From the NCBI GenBank assembly GCA_012522345.1, contig JAAYKO010000065.1, positions 1 through 64,000 on the forward strand: 64,000 nucleotides of DNA, read 5' to 3'. The notes under the pieces are model-generated. The model did not search any database. It was not told where the DNA came from and saw only the letters and a program-made list of their open reading frames with translations. Numbering within the stretch: the first letter of the stretch is position 1; every line of letters starts with the position of its first letter. Position numbers and translations under genes: made by a program. This document shows positions 50,954 to 58,649 of the stretch, piece by piece. This DNA is from Acholeplasmataceae bacterium (GTDB taxonomy: Bacteria > Bacillota_I > Bacilli_A > Acholeplasmatales > UBA5453).

Positions 50954-51652
50954 TTAGTCCTTATCTTTTTTTGATTCTAGACAAAAACTATCAAAAAAGC
51001 TAATAATTTTAGTGATATCTTTTTTTCTGCCAAAAATAATTAAATGGTCATTGGGCATTAATACTGAATTTTTATCCGGTAAATAGTATTTGTTGTCGCG
51101 TTGAATAATTAAAATATTGATGTAATATTTCGATCGTGTATTTAGTTCAACAATCGGAATTGATTGACAAGTTTTCTTTAAGGCGATTTCATATGCATCA
51201 AACTCGTCAGTTAAATTAAAATAATCAATAACACTATCGCTACTAATTATATTCGCTATTTTTTCGCTTGCAATTTTTAAGGGAAAAACAACCTCATCAG
51301 CACCAATTAATTTCATTGTATCAGCAAATGACTCATCATCAATTCTAACTGTAACCTTTTTTATTCCAATCTTTTTAAGGCGGATAACTGTCACAATAGT
51401 TGTCGCAATATTGGCGTCTTCATCTTGACCAAAGGCAACTACAACATGATCACAAGCTTCAATTCCGGCTTGTCTTAAAGCTTCTTCATCGGTTGAATCA
51501 CAAACAATTGTATAGTTTGTCAAAGGACTCGCTTTTTCAACTCTGTTTTTGTTATGATCTAAAGCAATAATATCAACATTATTGTGAGAAAACGATTCAA
51601 TTAAACTCAAACCAAATCTTCCGATTCCGATAATTCCTATTGTTTTTTTCAT
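50954..51652 (-). CDS. ktrA: Potassium uptake regulatory subunit (KtrA/TrkA family)
   Basis: 232 residues. The N-terminal RCK domain has the dinucleotide-binding GIIGIGRFGLSL at about 6-17, followed by the acidic-residue pattern DCDSTDEEAL-like region; the C-terminal RCK_C domain ends near 225. It forms the cytoplasmic gating ring of the adjacent KtrB channel. In related bacteria KtrA binds c-di-AMP, which would connect it to CdaA in this window. It follows ktrB by 16 nt. Confidence 0.93.
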   Translation of the reverse strand: MKKTIGIIGIGRFGLSLIESFSHNNVDIIALDHNKNRVEKASPLTNYTIVCDSTDEEALRQAGIEACDHVVVAFGQDEDANIATTIVTVIRLKKIGIKKVTVRIDDESFADTMKLIGADEVVFPLKIASEKIANIISSDSVIDYFNLTDEFDAYEIALKKTCQSIPIVELNTRSKYYINILIIQRDNKYYLPDKNSVLMPNDHLIIFGRKKDITKIISFFDSFCLESKKDKD

Positions 51653-51668
51653 TTTTTTACTCCTCGTT

Positions 51669-52964
51669 TTAAACTAAATAATCAATTTCAATATATTCTA
51701 TTTTTGCTAATTGTTGTTGCTTGTATAAAAAAGCACTAATAAATGTTATCGCACCCACTCTTCCAATCAACATTAAAAAGATTAATGTTATTTTAGAACC
51801 GATTTTTAAACTACTAGTTAAGTTGAGCGACAAACCAGTATTTGAAATCGCACTAATACTTTCAAATGTAATATAGCTTAAATCTTTTTGCTGATCAAAT
51901 AAAGCAATTATCGTTATTCCGATTAATAGAATTGCTGTAGTAAGAAAAATAGTTGTCGCTGCTTTTTGTTCATATTCAAGCGGAATTTCTCTTTTATAAC
52001 TAACTGGCGTTTTTCTTTTTATTTTACTTGTTGTCGATTTAAAAACGGTATAAAGAGTTGTTATTTTAATCCCACCTGCAGTTGAGGCTGGCGCACCTCC
52101 GATAAACATTAAAAGCATCGTAAGAAGTAATGTCGCGTTTTTAGCATTTAAATAATTGTAAGTATAAAAACCTGCAGTTCTAGTGGTTGCGGAATGAAAT
52201 AAAGCATTTAAAATTGTCGCTTCTTTTTCTCCAAAATAAAAGCTTAAAGCACCAAATAAATATAAAATAGCAGTCATTTTAAGAACAATCTTAGTATGAA
52301 AACTAAATTTTTTATAATTTTTTTTACTAAAAATATCATAAATTACAAGGGTGCCGATTCCCCCTAAAATAATTAAGAGTATTGTGGCAAGATTAAAGGC
52401 ATAATCCGAGCGATAAAGAAAAAGACTGTTGTTGTCGCTAAAGATAGTCAAGCCTGCATTGTTAAAGGCTGAAATTGTATGAAATGTAGCGTAACCTAAT
52501 GAACTAAAAAAATTAAATCCTTTAATTAAGAAAAATACTGTAAAGTATCCGATTCCAAGAAACTCAATAATAAATGTTATTTTAACAATCATCGCAATCG
52601 TTTTTAAAATTCCCTCTTTTTTATCAATACTTACAGTCTCTCGTGCTAAATCTCTTCTACTATAACTTATTTTAGAGCCGATAATTGTTAAAATAAACAC
52701 TGAGATTGTTGTAATACTTAGGCCGCCTAACTGCATTAATAAACCAATAATTATTTTACCAAAAGTGCTATATGTCGCAAATAAATCAACTGTTGTTAAA
52801 CCCGTAATTGTTACTGCTGATGTTGCAGTAAAAAGAGCATCTAAAAAGGTGACTTTAACATTGGATCTCTGAGCGATAGGCAAAAATAAAAAAAGAGCGC
52901 CACCAATAATAAGAGTGCTAAAGGTTAATAAAATATTGACTTGTGGCTTCAATCTTTTTTTCAT
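51669..52964 (-). CDS. ktrB: Potassium uptake protein, membrane subunit (KtrB/TrkH family)
   Basis: 431 residues with four repeated membrane-pore-membrane units, seen as TATSAVTITGLTTVD, HTISAFNNAGLTI, ATTRTAGFYT and ESISAISNTGLSL, the filter-type segments. It carries potassium into the cell with KtrA. A long unassigned leader of about 270 nt lies upstream. It is co-transcribed with ktrA. Confidence 0.95.
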   Translation of the reverse strand: MKKRLKPQVNILLTFSTLIIGGALFLFLPIAQRSNVKVTFLDALFTATSAVTITGLTTVDLFATYSTFGKIIIGLLMQLGGLSITTISVFILTIIGSKISYSRRDLARETVSIDKKEGILKTIAMIVKITFIIEFLGIGYFTVFFLIKGFNFFSSLGYATFHTISAFNNAGLTIFSDNNSLFLYRSDYAFNLATILLIILGGIGTLVIYDIFSKKNYKKFSFHTKIVLKMTAILYLFGALSFYFGEKEATILNALFHSATTRTAGFYTYNYLNAKNATLLLTMLLMFIGGAPASTAGGIKITTLYTVFKSTTSKIKRKTPVSYKREIPLEYEQKAATTIFLTTAILLIGITIIALFDQQKDLSYITFESISAISNTGLSLNLTSSLKIGSKITLIFLMLIGRVGAITFISAFLYKQQQLAKIEYIEIDYLV

Positions 52965-52988
52965 AATTTGTAATCCTTTGATTGCTTT

Positions 52989-53018
52989 ATTTTAACATAT
53001 TGTGATTTGTTTTGTAAA
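52989..53018 (-). promoter_or_regulatory. Promoter of ktrB-ktrA
   Basis: -35 TTTACA (complement of 53013-53018) and the extended -10 TGTTAAAAT (TAAAAT complement of 52989-52994) have 18-nt spacing and lie about 25 nt from the ktrB start. Confidence 0.55.
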
Positions 53019-53065
53019 TTATTAAAGCTTATTAATACCGTCAACAAGTTTGTCTAAATAAAATA

Positions 53066-53156
53066 TAGAAAGAGATTATCAAGCCTAAAATAAGAAAGAA
53101 AATATTTTCTTCTTTGTTCTAGCTGTTTTTTGTTAAGATTATCATCTCTTTTTTCC
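53066..53156. repeat. Nested imperfect inverted repeat upstream of ktrB
   Basis: An outer repeat AAAGAGAT/ATCTCTTT encloses a near-palindrome centred on AAAATATTTT, with the 8-mer GATAATCT appearing twice on the minus strand. It belongs to no gene. It does not show the conserved blocks of the ydaO-type c-di-AMP riboswitch. Function unknown. Confidence 0.4.
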
Positions 53157-53182
53157 GCTATAATCAATTGTGACTAATGAAA

Positions 53183-53214
53183 GAAAAAAACCACCAAATT
53201 TAAAAATAGGTGGT
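53183..53214 (-). terminator. Terminator after pyrG
   Basis: ACCACC (53190-53195) pairs with GGTGGT (53209-53214), followed by seven T residues on the minus strand, about 20 nt after the pyrG stop codon. Confidence 0.85.
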
Positions 53215-53233
53215 CTAATTGAAAGATATCAAA

Positions 53234-54823
53234 TCAACTATTTTGAAATTTCTTTACTGCTTTAATAAAACCAATAAAAAGGGGATGAGGTCGAAGTGGT
53301 CTTGATAAATACTCAGGATGATATTGAACTCCTACAAAAAAATCATTCTCTGGATTTTCCATAATTTCAACACCACCGTTTTGATTATAGCCACTAAAAA
53401 CTAATCCTTTATTTAAAAATTCTTTTTCATAAGCTAAATTAAATTCATAGTTGTGGCGAAATCTTTCGCTAATATTGGTTGTTTGATAAAGCTTGATTGC
53501 TAACGTCTTCGGCTTTATTTTAATTTTATGTAAGCCAGTTTTTTTCTCAGTTTTTCCATCTTTAAGATAATCTATTATCGGATTTTTTGCATAAGGGTGA
53601 AATTCTTTTGAGGTAGCTTTTTTAATGTTGATTACATTTTTAGCAAACTCTACTAAAGCCAGCTGCATCCCTAAACAGATTCCTAAAAAAGGAATATTGT
53701 TTTCACGAGCAAACTTAATTGACTGTAGTTTCCCTTCAATTCCACTTTGGCCAAAACCACCTGGAATTAAAACACCTTGTACATCTTTAAGTCTTATCCC
53801 AACATTTTCAGCATTAATTTTAGTTGAATCAAGCCATTTTATTTCCACATTTCTATTTTGTTGATAACCTGCATGCTTTAGAGCTTCATTAACTGATAAA
53901 TAGGCATCATGAAATGAAATATGTCTGCCTATTACAGCGATTTTAACTGTTTTCTGTAAACTTTCAATTTTGTTAATCAGTTCTTTCCATTCACTTAAAT
54001 CTTGTTGTTGTTTAGGATAAAGACGGAAATGTTTTAAAATTTGAGTATCGATCTTTTGTTGTTTTAAATTCAAAATCATTTGATAAATTATTTCAACATC
54101 GACAGATTCGAAAATCATTTCCTTTTTAACATCACAAAATGATGATATTTTTTCTTTTATCCCTTTATCAAAGGGCATTTCACTCCTCAGAACAAGCATA
54201 TCAGGTGCGATTCCTAAACTCATCAATTCTTTTACTGAATGTTGAGTTGGTTTTGTTTTTATTTCTTTCGCTGCTTTTAAAAAAGGGACTAATGTTGTAT
54301 GAATATATAACGTGTTTTTATAACCAAAATCTTTTCTTGCTTGTCTAATCGCTTCTAAAAATGGGAGTGATTCAATATCACCAACAGTTCCGCCAATTTC
54401 TGTAATTACAATATCAGCTTTTGTTGATTTAGCAACTGAAATTAGTTTTTGTTTAATTTCATCGGTAATGTGTGGGATAACTTGAATTGTTGCCCCTTTA
54501 TAGACATTGCTTTTCTCTTTTTCAATAACTCGTGCATAGATTTGACCCGTTGTTACAGATGATTCTTGATTAAGGTTTTCATCTAAAAAACGCTCGTAAT
54601 GTCCCAAATCCAAATCGGTTTCTGAACCATCATCAGTAACAAAAACCTCTCCGTGTTGTGAAGGGCTCAACAAACCTGGGTTGACATTGATATAAGGATC
54701 AAATTTTTGCATTGTCACTTTAAAACCTTGCTTTTTTAGAAGTTGCCCTACACTAGATGCCATAATTCCTTTACCTAGTGATGAAACAACGCCCCCAGTA
54801 ACAAAAATAAATTTTGTGGTCAT
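53234..54823 (-). CDS. pyrG: CTP synthase
   Basis: Makes CTP from UTP, glutamine and ATP. It is 529 residues. The N-terminal synthase domain has VTGGVVSSLGKGIMASSVG and KFDPYINVNPG. The C-terminal glutamine amidotransferase domain has the nucleophile cysteine in FLGICLGMQLA and the histidine in VGVQYHPEY. GGAGG precedes the ATG. The leader holds a promoter and an intrinsic terminator, suggesting attenuation. It follows rpoE, a conserved Bacillota pairing. Confidence 0.96.
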   Translation of the reverse strand: MTTKFIFVTGGVVSSLGKGIMASSVGQLLKKQGFKVTMQKFDPYINVNPGLLSPSQHGEVFVTDDGSETDLDLGHYERFLDENLNQESSVTTGQIYARVIEKEKSNVYKGATIQVIPHITDEIKQKLISVAKSTKADIVITEIGGTVGDIESLPFLEAIRQARKDFGYKNTLYIHTTLVPFLKAAKEIKTKPTQHSVKELMSLGIAPDMLVLRSEMPFDKGIKEKISSFCDVKKEMIFESVDVEIIYQMILNLKQQKIDTQILKHFRLYPKQQQDLSEWKELINKIESLQKTVKIAVIGRHISFHDAYLSVNEALKHAGYQQNRNVEIKWLDSTKINAENVGIRLKDVQGVLIPGGFGQSGIEGKLQSIKFARENNIPFLGICLGMQLALVEFAKNVINIKKATSKEFHPYAKNPIIDYLKDGKTEKKTGLHKIKIKPKTLAIKLYQTTNISERFRHNYEFNLAYEKEFLNKGLVFSGYNQNGGVEIMENPENDFFVGVQYHPEYLSRPLRPHPLFIGFIKAVKKFQNS

Positions 54824-54847
54824 CTCTTACCTCCAGCTTTTAAAAGA

Positions 54848-54883
54848 AAAAAGTCCTCGCTTTTTGAAGACTACTAATCCCCT
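54848..54883 (-). terminator. Leader terminator (attenuator) of pyrG
   Basis: In the pyrG leader, AGTCTTC pairs with GAGGACT (one G-U pair) around a 7-nt loop and is followed by TTTTTTC. It lies between the promoter and the ribosome site. The transcript would begin in the GGGG run (complement of 54880-54883), and GGGGA can pair with TCTTC of the 5' stem arm, allowing an alternative fold. This resembles the pyrG attenuators of Bacillus and Lactococcus. Confidence 0.7.
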
Positions 54884-54888
54884 AATAA

Positions 54889-54917
54889 TTATAACAAAGA
54901 AACAATAAATGAGCAAT
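54889..54917 (-). promoter_or_regulatory. Promoter of pyrG
   Basis: -35 TTGCTC (complement of 54912-54917), 17-nt spacer and TGTTATAAT with -10 TATAAT (complement of 54889-54894). The expected start site falls in the adjacent GGGG run. Confidence 0.75.
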
Positions 54918-55014
54918 CGCTATTTCAGGTTTCTTCTTGCTTTCTCCTATTTATCTAAAAAAGTATTGTTGAAATTTTTTTTTGCACAATAAACAAATAT
55001 TTCAATCACAGCGT

Positions 55015-55046
55015 TAAAAAAAGGCTTAATTTTAAATCAAGCCTTT
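55015..55046 (-). terminator. Terminator after rpoE
   Basis: AAAGGCTT/AAGCCTTT (8 bp) with a T-run on the minus strand, just after the rpoE stop. The AT-rich stretch 54918-55014 holds no gene; it has only a weak 7-bp inverted repeat, TTGAAAT/ATTTCAA. Confidence 0.85.
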
Positions 55047-55052
55047 CTTTGT

Positions 55053-55580
55053 TTAATCTTCATACATGTCTTCGTAATCATCCATTATATCGTGATAATC
55101 ATCATCATCAAAGTCTAAATCAACTTCAACATCATCATCGTCTGTGCTATAAACTGGTACATCGTCATCGATAATTATTTCTTCTTCATCTTCGTCTTTT
55201 TCTTTTTTATCTTCTTCGTCTTCTTCATCATCATCAAGTTCAGCTTCTTCATCTTCTAAAAGGAAGTAGTCCTCTAACTTGATATCATCGTCGTCATCAT
55301 CATCTTCATAATCTTCATCTTTATTGAAATAAGAACCGTCTTTATCCCATAACTCTAAATTGTTTTCCTTAATGTCCCATTCATCATTTCCACAATAGAC
55401 AAAGTTTCCTGATAACGTCATGTCAACATATAAAAGAGCAACTTTTTCTTCATCTTCTGCTGAAAATCCTTTAATTTGAGCGACTGATTCGATTAATGTA
55501 TATATATTTTGTTTGCCATTTTGCCGAATAAATTCTTCGGCAATCTCAACCATTGGTTTTGATTGATCATATTGTGCCAT
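55053..55580 (-). CDS. rpoE: RNA polymerase delta subunit
   Basis: A Gram-positive RNA polymerase accessory subunit that increases promoter specificity and recycling. It is 175 residues. The N-terminal HARE-HTH domain spans about 1-80 (PMVEIAEEFIRQNGK, IYTLIESVAQIKGF), followed by an almost entirely acidic D/E tail of about 90 residues. The DNA for the tail is a GAT/GAA-rich low-complexity run. It lies upstream of pyrG as in Bacillus. Confidence 0.95.
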   Translation of the reverse strand: MAQYDQSKPMVEIAEEFIRQNGKQNIYTLIESVAQIKGFSAEDEEKVALLYVDMTLSGNFVYCGNDEWDIKENNLELWDKDGSYFNKDEDYEDDDDDDDIKLEDYFLLEDEEAELDDDEEDEEDKKEKDEDEEEIIIDDDVPVYSTDDDDVEVDLDFDDDDYHDIMDDYEDMYED

Positions 55581-55612
55581 CTATTTTTAACCTCCTTAAA
55601 AAACTCTACGCT

Positions 55613-55641
55613 ATTATAAACGATAATATTAGAGATTGCAA
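55613..55641 (-). promoter_or_regulatory. Promoter of rpoE
   Basis: -35 TTGCAA (complement of 55636-55641) and -10 TATAAT (complement of 55613-55618) with 17-nt spacing; no TGn extension. Confidence 0.7.
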
Positions 55642-55694
55642 GTCTTTTATAGAAAATGTTTTTTTAATCTTTTTAGGGTTTCTTATTATTTTTT

Positions 55695-55967
55695 TTACAG
55701 ACTTGTTAGAATAATGATAACTCCAACAATTATTACTAAAACTAAAACAATTTTGTAGGCTTTTTTAATAAGACTAATGATGCCAAAAACAAGAATAATA
55801 GCTATCGCAATAAAACCTAAAATTTTAATCCACTCATCCAGTGGTGCAATTATAGTGTTATACAAATCTATTAACTTGTTGTCAAAGTTAATTGTCTTTT
55901 TCATCCAATTATTGAAATCTGAAAATAAAGCTTTAATCCAATCAAGTATTTTGTTAAAAAAGTCCAT
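55695..55967 (-). CDS. Hypothetical small membrane protein after recR
   Basis: 90 residues. An aromatic, amphipathic N-terminal half (about 1-45) precedes two close hydrophobic segments (about 48-66 and 70-88). No family recognised. It begins 12 nt after recR and is probably the last gene of dnaX-ybaB-recR. Bacillus has other small genes, yaaL and bofA, at the same place, but I see no clear similarity. Confidence 0.65.
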   Translation of the reverse strand: MDFFNKILDWIKALFSDFNNWMKKTINFDNKLIDLYNTIIAPLDEWIKILGFIAIAIILVFGIISLIKKAYKIVLVLVIIVGVIIILTSL

Positions 55968-55979
55968 TTCTTCCCTCTT

Positions 55980-56576
55980 CTATTCTTTTAAAGTAATTCG
56001 ATTTTCAAGTGCAATAGCAAGTGTGCGTTGATCTGCATAGGAAAGGTCACCACCAACAGGTATTCCATGAGCAATCTTTGTAACTTTAACAGTTTTTTCT
56101 TTAAGTAACTCTTGAATATAACTACTTGTTAATTGGCCATCAACAGCACCGTTTAGCGCAAGTATAATCTCATCAACTTTAGCTACTCTTTTTAAAAGCG
56201 AATCAATATTTAAATCTTGTGGTTCAATTCCTTTTGTAAAGTCTATTGTCCCACCTAACACGTGATAAAGTCCATGATAGTTTTCACCATTTTCAATAAT
56301 TATTAAATCGCTGATTGATTCAACAACCATAATCGTTTTTTGGTTTCGGTTTGGGTTGTCGCAAATCGGACAACTTTCTTCCATAAATGTGCCACAAATT
56401 GGACAAAATGTAATCGCACTTTTAGTCATTAGAAGTGCTTCACTCAATGATTCAACGTGTTCTGACTCCATTTTATTAACAACAAAGAGCGCTAATCTTT
56501 GAGCTGTCTTTTCACCAATTCCAGGAAACCGTTTCAGCTCATCAATAAGTTTTAAAATTGAATTTGGGTATTTCAT
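55980..56576 (-). CDS. recR: Recombination mediator RecR
   Basis: Helps RecFO load RecA at gaps. It is 198 residues with the helix-hairpin-helix LKRFPGIGEKTAQRLA, a four-cysteine zinc site (CPICGTFMEESCPIC), a Toprim domain (IMVVESISDL) and a C-terminal Walker-like end. It adjoins ybaB without a gap, in the conserved dnaX-ybaB-recR operon. Confidence 0.96.
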   Translation of the reverse strand: MKYPNSILKLIDELKRFPGIGEKTAQRLALFVVNKMESEHVESLSEALLMTKSAITFCPICGTFMEESCPICDNPNRNQKTIMVVESISDLIIIENGENYHGLYHVLGGTIDFTKGIEPQDLNIDSLLKRVAKVDEIILALNGAVDGQLTSSYIQELLKEKTVKVTKIAHGIPVGGDLSYADQRTLAIALENRITLKE

Positions 56577-56873
56577 TTAAAATCCTAACCCCATCCCCAT
56601 AGTAAATCTATTCATTTCTTCTGCTGTTTTTTTACTCACTGTTTCAACAGCATCATTAATTGCTAATAAAATTGCGTCTTGTAACATGTCTTTGTCTTCC
56701 AAAAGCGCTGGATCAATATTTATTTCAACAACTTGATGGGAGCCAAGCATCACAATTCTAACACCTGATGCTCTTCCTTCAAATTCTGTCATTTGTAGTC
56801 GCTCTTGTGTTTCTTGCATTTCTTTTTGCAATTTTTGTAGTTTTTTTACCATTGTCGGATTCATCGTTTTCAC
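56577..56873 (-). CDS. ybaB: YbaB/EbfC nucleoid-associated protein
   Basis: 98 residues: an N-terminal coiled helix (MVKKLQKLQKEMQETQERL) and the family core FEGRASGVRIVMLGSHQVVEINIDPALL. Binds DNA as a dimer. It overlaps dnaX by 4 nt and adjoins recR. Confidence 0.93.
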   Translation of the reverse strand: MKTMNPTMVKKLQKLQKEMQETQERLQMTEFEGRASGVRIVMLGSHQVVEINIDPALLEDKDMLQDAILLAINDAVETVSKKTAEEMNRFTMGMGLGF

Positions 56874-58597
56874 TCCTTTACTTTTACCATATCTTCACCA
56901 AAGAAATCAACTGCTAATTTTACTGCTTCAGGTTGCCAAGTTTCAAGCTTGCTTTCATAAATTTCTAAGTCTATTTTAGGCAATATTGGTTTTTTAATTC
57001 CTTGTTGCCATTGCTCCTTAAATGAATCATAAAGTTGGTCCCAACTCTTTTGATCAAGACAAATATAATCATCTGCAATCTTTTCTTTGGCGTTGAGAAA
57101 TTCTAAAGCATTTTTTTTATAGTGTTCATTTAACATTTGGAGACAAGTGGCTTTATCAGAATAAACAAGTAGCAATGTTTCATCATCACAAGCAACAAGT
57201 TCACCTTGTGCGAGGAGACCTGCAATTATTTGTTGATTAGGATTCTTTACATTTTCAAGCAAACTCCAATGCTTCAGTAATCGGGCTTTTTTATTTCTTT
57301 TGCCATTATTTAAAACTGCCTCAACTTGTTCAACTGTAATTTTTTTACGATTAGAATCTATTGGTTGTTTTAGTGGCTTAGTAACTGTTTTAACTTCTTC
57401 TTTATTTTCTGTTTTTTTTGTTTCAACTACAATTGGTTGACTCTTTAGTCTATTTAAATCAAGTTCTAGTTTATTGAGTTTATTCATTAACATTTCTAAC
57501 TGTTCATTTGACTCAATAACATCGAGTGCTTGATGGTCAATCATTTTAATAATTGCTAACTCTAAATAAGCTCTTTTTTGACTAGTCCATCTGATTGAGT
57601 TTTGAGTATCATTTAAGACTTCTAAATAAAAATATAAACGATCATTAGAAAACATTTGAACAAAACTTTTCAGTTGACTTGAGTTTTGATTTGTTTCAAA
57701 TAAAAGGTTTTTTTCAATCAATAAATCTCGAAGAATTAAAATTAAATCTGCCACTATTTTAGTTACTTCTTTTCCATCCTCAATAATTTTATCAAGTAGT
57801 GGTAAAGCGCTTGCTACGTCCTTTTCCATAATTGCAGTCAATAAGTTCATCAAATTTTCTTTGGAGACACTTCCTGTGACATCATAAACATCTCCAACTG
57901 TAATTATTCCATTTGAGAATGAATAAACCTGGTCAAGTAAACTGATCGCATCTCGCATACTTCCATCTGCTTGTTGAGCTATTTCTCTAATCGCTTCATT
58001 CTCAATTTCAATCGACTCTTTCGTCACTATTTCATTTAATTTTTTTTCAATTCCTTTAATTGTTATTCCTCTAAAGTCAAACCGCTGACAACGAGATATA
58101 ATTGTTGGTGGTAGTTTATTAACTTCTGTCGTTGCCAAAATAAATATTACATGTGCTGGCGGTTCTTCTAAAGTCTTCAATAAAGCATTAAAAGCTTGGA
58201 TTGTTAACATGTGGACTTCATCAATAATATAGACTTTATATTTTCCAACCGCTGGCATATATTTTACTTTATCACGAAGTTCTCTAATCTCATCTACACC
58301 ATTATTGCTCGCCGCATCAATTTCAATAACGTCACTGACACTTTCTTCCTGAATTGCTTGACAAGCTGGACAAACACCGCAAGGAGCTTTTTCTGGAGCT
58401 TGTTCGCAGTTAACAGCGTTAGCAAATATTTTTGCAACACTAGTTTTACCAGTTCCCCTAGGACCACTAAAAATATAGGCATGACCTATTTTATTAGTAA
58501 TCAAAGCATTTCTTAGCGTTTTTACAATAACATCTTGACCAACTACATCTTCAAACTTTCTTGGCCTATACGTTCTATACAATGCTTGATATCCCAT
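56870..58597 (-). CDS. dnaX: DNA polymerase III subunits gamma/tau
   Basis: The clamp-loader ATPase. It is 575 residues with Walker A SGPRGTGKTS at about 44-53, zinc cysteines in CGVCPAC, Walker B VYIIDEVHML, sensor regions and a basic C-terminal tau region that contacts the polymerase. AAGGAGGAG precedes the ATG. First gene of the dnaX-ybaB-recR-membrane protein operon. I did not identify a frameshift site for a separate gamma form. Confidence 0.96.
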   Translation of the reverse strand: MGYQALYRTYRPRKFEDVVGQDVIVKTLRNALITNKIGHAYIFSGPRGTGKTSVAKIFANAVNCEQAPEKAPCGVCPACQAIQEESVSDVIEIDAASNNGVDEIRELRDKVKYMPAVGKYKVYIIDEVHMLTIQAFNALLKTLEEPPAHVIFILATTEVNKLPPTIISRCQRFDFRGITIKGIEKKLNEIVTKESIEIENEAIREIAQQADGSMRDAISLLDQVYSFSNGIITVGDVYDVTGSVSKENLMNLLTAIMEKDVASALPLLDKIIEDGKEVTKIVADLILILRDLLIEKNLLFETNQNSSQLKSFVQMFSNDRLYFYLEVLNDTQNSIRWTSQKRAYLELAIIKMIDHQALDVIESNEQLEMLMNKLNKLELDLNRLKSQPIVVETKKTENKEEVKTVTKPLKQPIDSNRKKITVEQVEAVLNNGKRNKKARLLKHWSLLENVKNPNQQIIAGLLAQGELVACDDETLLLVYSDKATCLQMLNEHYKKNALEFLNAKEKIADDYICLDQKSWDQLYDSFKEQWQQGIKKPILPKIDLEIYESKLETWQPEAVKLAVDFFGEDMVKVKE

Positions 58598-58623
58598 TTT
58601 TCTCCTCCTTGCTTCGTTGTTAA

Positions 58624-58632
58624 ATTATATCA
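58624..58632 (-). promoter_or_regulatory. Extended -10 promoter of the dnaX operon
   Basis: The complement reads TGATATAAT about 27 nt before the dnaX start codon; no -35. Confidence 0.65.
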
Positions 58633-58649
58633 TATAATTTCAGTTTTTT

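Noticed and set aside
52965-53233. c-di-AMP (ydaO-type) riboswitch upstream of ktrB
   Set aside because: The gene context suggested it, but the conserved sequence blocks of that riboswitch are not present on the minus strand.
55055-55340. GAT/GAA-rich run that looks like a simple repeat
   Set aside because: It encodes the acidic tail of RNA polymerase delta, which is normally low in complexity.
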